Shown here: positions 44,206 to 53,125 of the stretch, piece after piece
Position numbering within the stretch: position 1 is the stretch's first letter
How the letters are laid out: each line of letters starts with the position of its first letter
From: Clostridium sp. HBUAS56010
Lineage (GTDB): Bacteria; Bacillota; Clostridia; Lachnospirales; Lachnospiraceae
DNA length: 64,000 bases
NCBI RefSeq assembly: GCF_007115105.1
Contig: NZ_SULJ01000001.1
Span: forward strand, 682,001-746,000
Direction of reading: 5' to 3'
Notes under the pieces: generated by a model
What the model saw: the letters and a program-made list of their open reading frames with translations, nothing else
What the model was told of the DNA's origin: nothing
The model's database searches: none
Program-made: the position numbers and the translations under genes

Positions 44206-45543
44206 ATGAATTCAAAAAAGATCATCGTTGCACTTTTAGGAGTGTCCGCCGTTGCCATCCTGGTATTGGGCGGCATTGCAATCAATAAAAGGCTGGGACC
44301 CGGATCCCTTCCTGCCGATTCCTCTGTTGCCGGTTCTCACAGCGGACCTGAAGCCACAGAAAGCGAACCGGTAAGGGAAGATCCTATGGTATCTCTCCTT
44401 TCCAGCGCAGAAGGCCTTGCTGCCCAGTATGACTTTGAGGGAGCCATCACCCTGTTGAATTCCGATCCGGAATTATCTGCAAAAGAAGAGGTTAAAACGG
44501 CGATTGCCAGTTACGAAGCCCAAAAATCCAGTCTTGTCCGCATGAATCCTACGGATGTCACCCATGTGTTTTTCCATTCCCTCATTATGGATAATAAAAA
44601 AGCATTTGACGGAGATAAAAAGCAGGCAGGCTACAATCAGATGATGACCACAAAATCAGAATTTTTAAAGATCATGCAGTCTATGTATGACAAAGGATAT
44701 GTCCTGATCAGACTTCACGATCTGGCTTATGTAACAAAAGATGAGAATGGCAATGACAAATTTACATACGGAGACATTATGCTCCCGGAAGGCAAAAAGG
44801 CTTTTGTGCTCTCCCAGGATGATGTTTGTTATTATGAATATATGAAAGAGGATGGATTTGCCCGCCGCATTGTCATCGGCAAGGACGGATATCCCACCTG
44901 TGAGATGGAGCTTGCCGATGGAACCGTTGTCACAGGCGATTACGACCTGGTTCCTCTTCTTGAAAACTTTATAAAGACCCATCCCGGCTTTTCTTATAAA
45001 GGAGCAAGAGGAATACTGGCTTTTACCGGATATAACGGCATTCTTGGGTACCGTACCGACGAATCTTATAAGGACACCAATCCCAATTATGAAGAAGACC
45101 GCAAACAGGCTGCTCTTGTTGCCCAGAATTTAAAAGACCACGGCTGGGAACTGGCTTCTCATAGCTGGGGGCACCGGAATATGGGAACCATTTCCATGGA
45201 ACATTTTAAAGTGGATTCTGATAAATGGGCAAAAAACGTGGAATCCCTGATTGGTCCTACTGACATTATTCTCTTTCCATTTGGAAGCGATATTGGAAGC
45301 TGGACACCTTATACCAACGACAATGAACGGTTTACTTACCTGGAATCCCTTGGCTTTCGCTACTTCTGTAACGTAGACGCCAGCAAGCCCGCCTGGATGC
45401 AGATGGGAACCAATTATTTCCGCCAGGCAAGAAGAAACTTAGACGGGTACCGGATGTATTATTATCCAGACAGTTTAAGCGATCTTTTTCAAGTCTCTGA
45501 TGTCTTTGACCCGGAACGGCCTACTCCCGTTCCCCCTATGTAA
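44206..45543 (+). CDS. Membrane-anchored polysaccharide deacetylase-like protein
   Basis: A 445-residue extracellular protein with one N-terminal membrane helix (about 5-27), a Ser/Pro/Glu-rich linker, a short helical region (about 60-110), then a NodB-like deacetylase fold. The metal-site histidines are in SHSWGH (about residue 325). The usual TFDDG first motif reads LSQDDV here, keeping the Asp pair but losing the Thr/Phe and Gly, so catalysis should be checked. FPFGSDIG and the C-terminal FRYFCNVD fit the family. Probably modifies peptidoglycan or a surface glycan. One of two plus-strand genes. Confidence 0.82.
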   Translation: MNSKKIIVALLGVSAVAILVLGGIAINKRLGPGSLPADSSVAGSHSGPEATESEPVREDPMVSLLSSAEGLAAQYDFEGAITLLNSDPELSAKEEVKTAIASYEAQKSSLVRMNPTDVTHVFFHSLIMDNKKAFDGDKKQAGYNQMMTTKSEFLKIMQSMYDKGYVLIRLHDLAYVTKDENGNDKFTYGDIMLPEGKKAFVLSQDDVCYYEYMKEDGFARRIVIGKDGYPTCEMELADGTVVTGDYDLVPLLENFIKTHPGFSYKGARGILAFTGYNGILGYRTDESYKDTNPNYEEDRKQAALVAQNLKDHGWELASHSWGHRNMGTISMEHFKVDSDKWAKNVESLIGPTDIILFPFGSDIGSWTPYTNDNERFTYLESLGFRYFCNVDASKPAWMQMGTNYFRQARRNLDGYRMYYYPDSLSDLFQVSDVFDPERPTPVPPM

Positions 45544-45560
45544 GGCATTCCGGATGACAA

Positions 45561-45603
45561 ATGGCTGCTTCACGAAACATTCCCGTGAAGCAGCCATTTT
45601 TAT
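45561..45603. terminator. Terminator between convergent genes at 45.6 kb
   Basis: ATGGCTGCTTCACG (45561-45574) pairs perfectly with CGTGAAGCAGCCAT (45584-45597), followed by TTTTATT on plus. Confidence 0.9.
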
Positions 45604-45617
45604 TGAAAATTATAGGG

Positions 45618-46571
45618 TTAAAACTGGACAAATCCTTTCACAGGCTGAGCTGGCTCTACCAGATCCGCATACAGCACCGGACCTTCTCCTTCATAATCTT
45701 TCCAGAATTCGTAAGCCACCTTTGCTTTTACATGAACCCACTGTTTTGTCTCAAGATCCTTTGCCCCTCTTGCCTTTGTAACAAAGCCAAGAAAAGTCAT
45801 ATCATCTTCACAGCAGGTCATTGCCATACGCCCCGGCACAAAATAATTCTTTGGAAAATCCGGTGTTTTCAATACCATAGCAGTGAATTCTACGGTCTTT
45901 CCCTCGTATCGTTCTCTTCTCTCCATACAGTCAATATACCAGATTCCATATGCCTCTTCAGAGATCTTTATAACATCAGCATTGATATCATAAGGGAGAT
46001 CTTCTTCGGAAATCTCGTTGACTTCTCCCTCAGAATCCTCAAATACAATCTCACCCTTTAAAGCCATGGACTTTAAAGTACGGCGATAACCAGAAAGATC
46101 TTCGATTCCATCACACCGGTTACAGATAATCAGCTCTGAATTGCGCACCATGGCATAAAGCAATGGCTTCATATTGGCAGAATACACTTCAAAGGTAGTC
46201 ATATCAATCAGGGAAATCTGCTGATAAACCTTCCAGTCAGCCGGAAGCTTTAGCTCATCCAGATTCCACATTCCGTTCCATTCAATTAATACCCTCTCCG
46301 GATTATGGAGAAGTTCCAGTTCCAACAGCCTGTCCGGAGTCATCTCATCAAGACTGTCAATTACTACCATCTCTGTCTTTGTACGGGCAAGAAGATCCGG
46401 ATCGTATTCATTCTCGCCTTCTTCGCAGACGATTAAGAGCGTCTTTCCCTCTGCTTTAAAATAATCCTGTTCCATGGTGAATTGAAGGAACTGGGTCTTT
46501 CCTGATTCCAAAAATCCATTAATCAGGAAGACAGGCATGAAATCATCTTCCATTACATCAGTGTTGCTCAT
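45618..46571 (-). CDS. CobW-like GTPase fused to a TIGR03943/YcgQ-like C-terminal domain
   Basis: A 317-residue protein. Residues about 10-190 are P-loop GTPase-like (INGFLESGKTQFL as Walker A; ICNRCDG in place of NKxD), akin to CobW/HypB metallochaperones. Residues about 220-317 (GKTVEFTAMVLKTPDFPKNYFVPGRMAMTCCEDDMTFLGFV) resemble the C-terminal domain of TIGR03943/YcgQ membrane proteins, including the CC pair. ATG 46571 has GGAGG 6 nt upstream; that site lies within the codons of an in-frame ATG at 46583. 16 nt downstream of a His-rich CobW gene. Likely metal trafficking; the metal is unknown. Confidence 0.7.
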   Translation of the reverse strand: MSNTDVMEDDFMPVFLINGFLESGKTQFLQFTMEQDYFKAEGKTLLIVCEEGENEYDPDLLARTKTEMVVIDSLDEMTPDRLLELELLHNPERVLIEWNGMWNLDELKLPADWKVYQQISLIDMTTFEVYSANMKPLLYAMVRNSELIICNRCDGIEDLSGYRRTLKSMALKGEIVFEDSEGEVNEISEEDLPYDINADVIKISEEAYGIWYIDCMERRERYEGKTVEFTAMVLKTPDFPKNYFVPGRMAMTCCEDDMTFLGFVTKARGAKDLETKQWVHVKAKVAYEFWKDYEGEGPVLYADLVEPAQPVKGFVQF

Positions 46572-46587
46572 ATTATCCTCCATTTGC

Positions 46588-47757
46588 TTATCGTTTAAAG
46601 GCTTTTTCTAATTCCTCTTCCTTTAAATTTGCGCCGATCACGCAGACCTTTCCGGTGTACTCCGGTATTCCGGTTCGGATCTCATACTGTTCTGGTACCA
46701 GATCAAAATAAAGCCATTCTCCCTTTTCTTCTCCAGGAATCATGCCCTTTGCACGGAGAACATCTCCATATCCTTCTCCATATGCCAGTTCATCAAGAAT
46801 CTTGTCCAGATCTTCTTTCTTCATAGAAGCAACATGTTCAAGCCCCCAACTGGTGAACACCTCATCTGCATCATGATGGTGATGATCATGACCGCAGCCA
46901 CAGCCTTCCCCATGTTCATGATGGTGCTCGTGATGGTCATGATCGTGACCTCCGCAGCCGCAGCCTTCCCCATGTTCATGATGGTGCTCATGGTGTTCAT
47001 GTCCGTGACCTCCGCAGCCGCAGCCTTCTCCATGTTCATGATGATGCTCATGGTGTTCATGACCGTGACCTCCGCAGCCGCAGCCTTCCCCATGCTCATG
47101 ATGATGCTCATGATCGTGATGATGTGCTTTCACCTCATTTAAAAGGTCTTCTATCATGGTATCCGGTTTTTCGATAATTTCCATTAACTGTTTTCCGCTC
47201 AGTTCATCACAAGGAGTTGTGATGACAGAAGCTTTGGGATTCAATTCCCGGATGATCTCCACTGCCTGGTCTACCTTATCAGCGGCCGCAATGTCTGTAC
47301 GGCTTAACACAACCGTTCCTGCATTCTCAATCTGGTTGTTAAAAAATTCACCAAAGTTTTTCCGGTACATCTTACACTTTTTAGCATCCACAATGGTAAC
47401 TGCACTGTTTAAAACCACATCAAGCTCTGCTGCCACATCCACAACAGCCTTCATCACATCAGAAAGCTTTCCTACACCAGATGGTTCAATAATCACCCGG
47501 TCTGGATGATACTTGGTTAAGACCTCTTCCAGAGATTTCCCAAAGTCACCCACTAACGAACAGCAGATACAGCCAGAATTCATCTCTCTGATCTCAACTC
47601 CAGCATCTTTTAAAAATCCGCCGTCGATTCCAATCTCACCAAATTCATTCTCAATCAGGACAACCTGCTCTCCTGCAATGGCTTCCTGCAATAACTTTTT
47701 AATAAATGTTGTTTTACCGGCTCCAAGAAAACCGGAAATAATATCAATCTTTGTCAT
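46588..47757 (-). CDS. CobW/P47K-family metallochaperone GTPase with His/Cys repeat insert
   Basis: A 389-residue GTPase: Walker A GFLGAGKTTF, the metal-binding CXCC motif (SGCICCSLVGD), IIEPSGVG and a C-terminal CobW_C domain. Between them is a long insert (residues about 212-296) of almost only His, Glu, Gly and Cys, built from nearly four copies of a 20-residue unit (EHHHEHGEGCGCGGHGHEHH). COG0523 proteins carry His-rich loops for Zn, Ni or Co; the added CxC pairs are notable. ATG 47757 is chosen because the GTPase domain starts there; GAGG lies 11 nt upstream. Beside cobalamin genes, Co cannot be excluded, but Zn is the family's commonest metal. Confidence 0.87.
   Translation of the reverse strand: MTKIDIISGFLGAGKTTFIKKLLQEAIAGEQVVLIENEFGEIGIDGGFLKDAGVEIREMNSGCICCSLVGDFGKSLEEVLTKYHPDRVIIEPSGVGKLSDVMKAVVDVAAELDVVLNSAVTIVDAKKCKMYRKNFGEFFNNQIENAGTVVLSRTDIAAADKVDQAVEIIRELNPKASVITTPCDELSGKQLMEIIEKPDTMIEDLLNEVKAHHHDHEHHHEHGEGCGCGGHGHEHHEHHHEHGEGCGCGGHGHEHHEHHHEHGEGCGCGGHDHDHHEHHHEHGEGCGCGHDHHHHDADEVFTSWGLEHVASMKKEDLDKILDELAYGEGYGDVLRAKGMIPGEEKGEWLYFDLVPEQYEIRTGIPEYTGKVCVIGANLKEEELEKAFKR
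46872..47124 (-). repeat. Tandem 60-bp repeat coding the His/Cys-rich insert
   Basis: About 3.8 units with an exact 60-bp period (20 codons), differing mainly by synonymous or His/Asp/Glu substitutions. It lies in frame within the CobW-like gene and looks like recent slippage expansion. Confidence 0.92.
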
Positions 47758-47808
47758 ATCAGCATATACCTCTTTCTTTCCAGAGTTTAACAAGAACTAC
47801 AACTACTT

Positions 47809-47837
47809 ATTTTGTCACAAACTCAAACATAAGTCAA
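47809..47837 (-). promoter_or_regulatory. Promoter of the CobW-like gene pair
   Basis: TTGACT (47837-47832), 17-bp spacer, CAAAAT (47814-47809). No match to the Zur consensus was evident. Confidence 0.5.
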
Positions 47838-47896
47838 GCAAAGCCCTCATGGATTCCATTTACATAATACCAAAAAATTATCAGCTCCGCCTAAAA

Positions 47897-47938
47897 GCAG
47901 AACAATATCCGAAGCAGCTTACAGCTCCGGATATTGTT
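47897..47938 (-). terminator. Terminator after the Cys-rich membrane peptide gene
   Basis: AACAATATCCG (minus 47938-47928) pairs with CGGATATTGTT (47911-47901); the following tract CTGCTTTT is a modest T-run. Confidence 0.65.
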
Positions 47939-48124
47939 TTACATTGATTTCTTATTCTCTTCCTGCTCTTCTTTCCCGTTTAAATAACATCCGCTGCAAT
48001 TTCCACAGCAATGACCGCAGCCACCTTTTCTTTTTGTTATCTTTTTTCCGGCTGCAATTACCAAAGCCATAAGAATGAGCGTGATAAAAATGGTCGGTCC
48101 ATTGACCGAAAACCATAAAAGCAT
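47939..48124 (-). CDS. FeoB-associated Cys-rich membrane protein
   Basis: A 61-residue protein: one N-terminal membrane helix (about 8-25) then KKITKRKGGCGHCCGNCSGC, the cysteine pattern of the FeoB-associated Cys-rich family (PF12669), and an acidic tail. No feoA/feoB is adjacent. ATG 48124 follows AAGGAAGG; an in-frame ATG at 48178 lacks a site and would spoil the N-terminal helix. Together with the two CobW-like genes it makes a small metal-handling neighbourhood, each with separate signals. Confidence 0.78.
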   Translation of the reverse strand: MLLWFSVNGPTIFITLILMALVIAAGKKITKRKGGCGHCCGNCSGCYLNGKEEQEENKKSM

Positions 48125-48223
48125 GACAGACCTTCCTTTTGCCCATAGGAAAACTATCATCGGGCAGACATCTTTCACTATTAAGATATTCCGGCATCAG
48201 TCATTTGTATCAGATTTTCGTTT

Positions 48224-49243
48224 TTATTTACCAGTCTGAATCTTAATCTGCCTGCTGATCTCCTTAACCGTCTCAGAAGGTTCATAATCTTCTTCATCAA
48301 ATAAGAACTGATGAAGATGCTTTACATTGGTGTCCAGGTCGACAGGAACCACGCAATCCTGTTTTTTGATTACAGCATCTTTTAATTTGGAAGGAAACCC
48401 TTCTGTGCCGGACAGATGAAACTGATTTATATTTTTTATAAGGGGAAACAGATCTTTTAAACCAATACTGGTGGAGGTCTGGGGCAAAACGGTTGTAACC
48501 AGCCGGTTTAAGGTACCAAGATCGGCTTTCCGTGCTTTTTGAAGGACCAGATCCACAACTTCCCTCTGCCTCTCTGTCCGTTTAAAATCCGTATCCATCT
48601 TTCTCAGTCTTGCATATGCCACGGCCTGAACTCCATCCAGATGATTGAGCCCCTCTTTTTTCAAATGGTGGGAACCTACACCTGTTGACTCAACCGTCTC
48701 CGTAATAAAGCCATTAATCAGCCGGAATTCTTCATGGCTGATATCCACATCAATTCCGCCTAAGATGTTGATGGCGTCTGCAACTGATTTCCAGCTAAAG
48801 GAGGCATAATCATCAATGCTTAAATCCAGATTCTCCGTAAGAGCATCAACTGCCTGACCAGGTCCGCCTAGAAAATACGCATCGTTAATTTTGCCATAAC
48901 GCCCTTTTTGATTCAATTTCAGAAAAGTATCCCGATAAATGGACACCACCCGTATCTCGCCAGTCTCTAAATTTACATTAAAAACCATCTGCATATCAGA
49001 TCTGGTTTCCTTTCCAAGGGTTCCTTCCCTGGAATCTACACCAAAAACAGCAACTGTCCAGTAGCCTTCCATCTTCTCCTGGGTTTCTATGCTTATATTG
49101 GTATTCTGGGCCGGAGGCTGTTGTGCCGTCTTTACAGGCTGAGGAATGTGGGTGCTGTTCCACGCATATCCGATCATAGTTCCTATTAACGCCGCCCAGA
49201 CCGCTGCAATGACAACAAAGCCCCATTTTAAGTATTTCGTCAT
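48224..49243 (-). CDS. LytR-CpsA-Psr (LCP) family wall glycopolymer transferase
   Basis: A 339-residue membrane-anchored LCP protein: N-terminal helix (about 8-30), short Pro/Gln linker, then the LCP domain with FGVDSREGTLGKETRSDMQM, VVSIYRDTFL and GVQAVAYARLRKMDTDFKRTERQREV, containing the conserved Arg/Asp residues that bind the polyprenyl pyrophosphate. Transfers glycopolymers to peptidoglycan. ATG 49243 has GGGAGGG just upstream, located inside the codons of an in-frame ATG at 49255. Confidence 0.92.
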   Translation of the reverse strand: MTKYLKWGFVVIAAVWAALIGTMIGYAWNSTHIPQPVKTAQQPPAQNTNISIETQEKMEGYWTVAVFGVDSREGTLGKETRSDMQMVFNVNLETGEIRVVSIYRDTFLKLNQKGRYGKINDAYFLGGPGQAVDALTENLDLSIDDYASFSWKSVADAINILGGIDVDISHEEFRLINGFITETVESTGVGSHHLKKEGLNHLDGVQAVAYARLRKMDTDFKRTERQREVVDLVLQKARKADLGTLNRLVTTVLPQTSTSIGLKDLFPLIKNINQFHLSGTEGFPSKLKDAVIKKQDCVVPVDLDTNVKHLHQFLFDEEDYEPSETVKEISRQIKIQTGK

Positions 49244-49305
49244 GGTCCCTCCCATATTTATCTGCTCATTGTTCTCTCTCCTTAATCTCCCTTTATTTTT
49301 AAAAA

Positions 49306-49959
49306 TTATGCAAAAATTTCTTTTATCTTTTCCGGATGATCTGCCATGTATTTGGGGTTAAATTTCATTAACTCTTCCTTTTTCCGAAATCCCCAGGTCA
49401 CTGCAACGGTATCCATCCCTGCAGCAATGCCTGTCTTCATATCTGTGTTCGTATCTCCCAGATAAAGACAGCGGGATGGTGAAACATGAAAATAATCTGC
49501 GGTATAAAAAGCACCTGCCGGATCTGGCTTACAGGCAATTCCATTGCCTTCTCCGGTAATCAAATCAAAGAAACCCGTTCCAAAACAGGACTCCACGCAT
49601 TCCATTCCCCGTTCATGGCTTTTATTGGTTAAAACTGCAATTTTAATGCCCCGCTCTTTTAAAAACAGGAGCAGATCCAGAATTCCATCATAAGGTTTAA
49701 TTTTATAAAGACAGTTTTCCTCAAAAACCTTTTCATAAATATCCAGCGCCTCATCATAATGAAGCAGTTTTTCATCTCCCAGATAAATCAGAGAACGCTC
49801 TACAAGCTTCTTAAATCCATCTCCCACAAATACTTTGACATGATCCTGATCAACAGCGCCCATTCCCACCTGTTTCATGGTCAGATTCACGCTGTGGGTA
49901 ATGGATTCAATTGTATCTATAATGGTTCCATCCAAATCAAAAATGCAGCACTGATACAT
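49306..49959 (-). CDS. HAD-superfamily phosphatase (phosphoglycolate phosphatase-like)
   Basis: A 217-residue subclass IA HAD hydrolase: motif I FDLDGTIIDT (nucleophile Asp8), motif II AVLTNKS, motif III Lys in CKPDPAG and motif IV LGDTNTD. A helical cap lies at about 15-85. The substrate (phosphoglycolate, pyrophosphate or a sugar phosphate) is not assignable. 62 nt upstream of the LCP gene, possibly co-transcribed. Confidence 0.9.
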   Translation of the reverse strand: MYQCCIFDLDGTIIDTIESITHSVNLTMKQVGMGAVDQDHVKVFVGDGFKKLVERSLIYLGDEKLLHYDEALDIYEKVFEENCLYKIKPYDGILDLLLFLKERGIKIAVLTNKSHERGMECVESCFGTGFFDLITGEGNGIACKPDPAGAFYTADYFHVSPSRCLYLGDTNTDMKTGIAAGMDTVAVTWGFRKKEELMKFNPKYMADHPEKIKEIFA

Positions 49960-50045
49960 AACTGCTCCTCCTTTGTTTTTCCAGTATTATACCCATTATA
50001 GAGCATATTCAGAGTAAAATCCACTTTCTCCTGACAGGCTGTCAC

Positions 50046-51953
50046 TTATTCTGTTCTTAAATTCTTCTTTAGTGTCGCCAGAATCACACAGCCCACCGCC
50101 GAACCAACAATTACTGCCACCAGATATCCAATAGGATTTCCAATGGTGGGTAATACAAAGATTCCTCCATGAGGTGCTCTTAACGTACAGTTAAATGCCA
50201 TAGACAAGCCTCCGGCAACGGCTGATCCTACGATACAGGATAAGATTACACGGATTGGGTCAGCGGCAGCAAACGGTATGGCTCCCTCTGAGATAAAGGA
50301 GAGTCCCATAATATAATTAACCAGTCCTGACTGCCGTTCTTTCTGGGTAAATTTCTGTTTAAAAAAGGTGGTACAAAGAGCAATGGCAAGGGGTGGAACC
50401 ATTCCGCCTGCCATAACAGCAGCCATAATATCAAAATTGCCTTCTGCAAGCTGGGCTGTACCAAATACATAAGCTGCCTTATTGACAGGACCTCCCATGT
50501 CTACAGACATCATCCCACCAACGACAGCACCCAGAACAATCTTACTGGTACCGCCCATATGATTTAGCAAACCGGTTAAACCGTCATTGATTGCACCAAT
50601 AAAAGGGTTAATAAATGTGGTAATAACTGCAGTCAGGAAAATGCCAATCAACGGATATAAAAGCACCGGCTTAATTCCTTCCAGGGATTTAGGAAGTCTG
50701 CGAAACCATTTTTTTAACAAAAGAACAATATATCCACCGATAAAACCTGCCAGTAAAGCTCCCAAAAAGCCTGCGTTTACACTTCCGCCTCCTGGATTGG
50801 CAAAGGTAGATCCCATTTTAGCAATCAGACCTCCTACAAATCCTACAGCAAGGCCGGGTCTGTCCGCAATGCTCATGGCAATGTATCCTGCCAGAACCGG
50901 CAGCATCATGCCAAATGCCTGTTCACCAATGGTCTTTAAATATGCCGCTAAGGGAGTATTTTTACCAAAGTTGGAAGGATCTATGGAATAGTCATCCAGC
51001 AAGAATGCCAGTGCAATTAATATTCCTCCGCCAATAACAAAGGGAAGCATATGAGAAACACCATTCATCAGATGTTTATAAATGGACCTGCCGACGCCTT
51101 CTGTCTCTTCTTTATCTTCCAACGGCTGTGATGAAGATCCGCTGTAATGAAAGATGGGAGTATCCGAATCAATTGCACGTTTGACCAGTTCTTCCCCTTT
51201 TTGGATTCCGTCGGAAACGGTTGCAATGACCACTCTCTTCCCATCAAACCGTGCCATATCCACGTTTTTATCTGCTGCAATAATGATTCCCTCTGCCTGG
51301 GCAATCTCCTCTTTGGTCAGGGCATTTCCAATGCCTTCCGCTCCATTGGTCTCAGCCTTTAAAGAAATCCCCATCTGCTTTCCGCTCTTTTCTAAATTCT
51401 CTGCTGCCATAAAGGTATGAGCGATTCCTGTGGGACAGGCAGTTACTGCAAGCACCCGGTAACCAGAAGTTTTTATATCTGACTTTTTCTGATACCGTTC
51501 AGACTCTTTATCATCAATCAGCTTTAAAAATTCCTCTTTTGATTCTGCATGGATCAGATCTTCTTTAAAGTCTCCATCCATTAAAAGGGTGGACAACCTG
51601 GAAAGTGCCTCCAGATGCAGATCTGCCCCTCCCTCTGGTGCTGCAATCATAAAAATCAGATTGGCTGCTGATCCGTCAAATGCTTCGTAATCCACACCAT
51701 CCGGCACTACAATTGCAGCAAGTCCAGCTTCCTCTACTGCCTTTGTCTTTGCGTGGGGAATGGCAATTCCTTCCCCTACCGCTGTGCTTCCATGAGCTTC
51801 TCTTTTTAAAATCTCTTCTTTATATAAAACCCTGTCCTTTAATCTGCCTCCCCGCTCCATTAAAGAAACCAGCTTATCAATGGCACCTTCTTTGTCAGAA
51901 ACTGTTACATTCAGTTCCACACTATCTGCTTTCAGCAATTCTGTAATCTTCAT
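50046..51953 (-). CDS. fruA: Fructose-specific PTS transporter, domains IIA-IIB-IIC
   Basis: A 635-residue protein. IIA (about 1-145) with active-site His67 (GIAIPHAKT); IIB (about 165-260) with Cys173 (TACPTGIAHTF); IIC (about 285-635) with about nine membrane segments and GGPVNKAAY. It imports fructose as fructose 1-phosphate. ATG 51953 overlaps the fruK stop by one base (TGATG) with AAGGAGG upstream, so it is translationally coupled to fruK. Confidence 0.95.
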   Translation of the reverse strand: MKITELLKADSVELNVTVSDKEGAIDKLVSLMERGGRLKDRVLYKEEILKREAHGSTAVGEGIAIPHAKTKAVEEAGLAAIVVPDGVDYEAFDGSAANLIFMIAAPEGGADLHLEALSRLSTLLMDGDFKEDLIHAESKEEFLKLIDDKESERYQKKSDIKTSGYRVLAVTACPTGIAHTFMAAENLEKSGKQMGISLKAETNGAEGIGNALTKEEIAQAEGIIIAADKNVDMARFDGKRVVIATVSDGIQKGEELVKRAIDSDTPIFHYSGSSSQPLEDKEETEGVGRSIYKHLMNGVSHMLPFVIGGGILIALAFLLDDYSIDPSNFGKNTPLAAYLKTIGEQAFGMMLPVLAGYIAMSIADRPGLAVGFVGGLIAKMGSTFANPGGGSVNAGFLGALLAGFIGGYIVLLLKKWFRRLPKSLEGIKPVLLYPLIGIFLTAVITTFINPFIGAINDGLTGLLNHMGGTSKIVLGAVVGGMMSVDMGGPVNKAAYVFGTAQLAEGNFDIMAAVMAGGMVPPLAIALCTTFFKQKFTQKERQSGLVNYIMGLSFISEGAIPFAAADPIRVILSCIVGSAVAGGLSMAFNCTLRAPHGGIFVLPTIGNPIGYLVAVIVGSAVGCVILATLKKNLRTE

Positions 51954-52870
51954 CAAACGACCTCCTTTGACAATTCATCATACAATTCCATGATTTTCTT
52001 CTTATCTGCAAGGCCTTCTGAAAAGGCACTGGCACTTCCTGCTGCACTTCCTAGACGCAGTGCATGTTCATAACTGCCCTGTTCTAAATACCCGGCAATA
52101 AAACCGGCAACCATGGAATCTCCTGCACCAACGGAATTCTTTACGATTCCCCGGGGCACTCCCATTCTATATACTTTGTTGTCCTCTGTAATCAATACAG
52201 CACCGTCACCTGCCATGGAAACCAGAACGTTTTTTGCCCCTTTTTCCTGAAGACGCCTGCCGTACTCAATGACCTCATCTACCGAATGAAGAACTACATG
52301 AAAAATCTCCCCTAGTTCATGATTATTGGGCTTTACCAGAAAAGGCCGATATGGAAGCACGTTAACTAACAAACCCTTTGTAGCATCTACCACAACCCGG
52401 ATTCTTCTTCCGCTTAAACGAGCCATAATCCGCTCATAAATGTCATCTTCCACAGACTCCGGAATGCTTCCCGACAAAATCAGTATATCTCCCCGTTCTA
52501 ACTGATCCAGCTTACGGATCAGACTCTTTACGTCCGCCTCCATTATCTTTGGTCCCATTCCATTCAACTCTGTTTCTTCCTCTGACTTTAACTTCACATT
52601 AATTCTCGACAACCCTTGCTCCACCCAGATAAAATCTGACTGAAACCCCAGTTCGCCGGTTCTTTTTAAAATTTCCTGTCCGGTAAATCCTGCCAGAAAG
52701 CCCAGGGCAGTACTCTCGTGTCCCAAAGTAGCCAAAACTGTGGAAACATTCAGCCCCTTTCCCCCACAATAGATGGTTTCGTGACTGGCTCTGTTAACAT
52801 TACCCAGAGTGAAGTGATCCACTGCTACGATATAATCCAAAGCCGGATTAAATGTTACTGTGTAAATCAA
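51953..52870 (-). CDS. fruK: 1-phosphofructokinase
   Basis: A 305-residue PfkB-family kinase (opening YTVTFNPALDYIV; glycine-rich GGKGLNVSTVLATLG; catalytic Asp in VKNSVGAGDSMVAGF). It converts the PTS product to fructose 1,6-bisphosphate. Starts with TTG at 52870, justified by a very strong AAAGGAGGTG 6 nt upstream. First gene of the fruK-fruA operon. Confidence 0.94.
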   Translation of the reverse strand: MIYTVTFNPALDYIVAVDHFTLGNVNRASHETIYCGGKGLNVSTVLATLGHESTALGFLAGFTGQEILKRTGELGFQSDFIWVEQGLSRINVKLKSEEETELNGMGPKIMEADVKSLIRKLDQLERGDILILSGSIPESVEDDIYERIMARLSGRRIRVVVDATKGLLVNVLPYRPFLVKPNNHELGEIFHVVLHSVDEVIEYGRRLQEKGAKNVLVSMAGDGAVLITEDNKVYRMGVPRGIVKNSVGAGDSMVAGFIAGYLEQGSYEHALRLGSAAGSASAFSEGLADKKKIMELYDELSKEVV

Positions 52871-52891
52871 ATGTCACACCTCCTTTTATTA

Positions 52892-52976
52892 ATGAAATTA
52901 TATTTCATCTCCCTCCTATAATATAATACGATTGTATTATTTCGTCAATATATTTAACCAAGAAATATTATTTCTT
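52892..52976 (-). promoter_or_regulatory. fruKA promoter with two GAAAT-N3-ATTTC operators
   Basis: TTGACG (52948-52943), 17-bp spacer, TATATT (52925-52920). A 7-bp-arm inverted repeat AAGAAAT-N3-ATTTCTT lies upstream of the -35 (52960-52976) and a second, ATGAAAT-N3-ATTTCAT, lies just after the predicted start (52892-52908). Their centres are 68 bp apart. Likely bound by the RpiR protein at 53126. Confidence 0.65.
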
Positions 52977-53071
52977 CTATACTTTCAGCATGTTGTATAA
53001 CATTTCACAATTCCACTTGCTAAAACATTATTTTTCTTATAACTTATGCACGAATCAACTTTTTTCACCGC

Positions 53072-53105
53072 AAAAAAAGAACCAGCTTTTAGCATGGTCC
53101 TCTTT
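53072..53105 (-). terminator. Terminator after the RpiR gene
   Basis: AAAGAGGACCATGC (minus 53105-53092) pairs, with one mismatch, with GCTGGTTCTTT (53086-53077), followed by a seven-T run. Confidence 0.82.
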
Positions 53106-53125
53106 CGGTAAAATAAATATGAATT

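Noticed and set aside
46872-47124. Regular 60-bp repeat as CRISPR-like array
   Set aside because: There are no unique spacers; units are contiguous and in frame within a coding sequence.
46834-47142. Plus-strand open frame rich in Met, Val and Ala
   Set aside because: It is the antisense shadow of the His/Cys repeats of the CobW-like gene; no start signals.
49258-49269. Three-codon frame with a strong ribosome binding site before the LCP gene
   Set aside because: AGGAGAG followed by ATG-AGC-AGA-TAA is striking, but a tripeptide frame cannot be supported as a gene from sequence alone.
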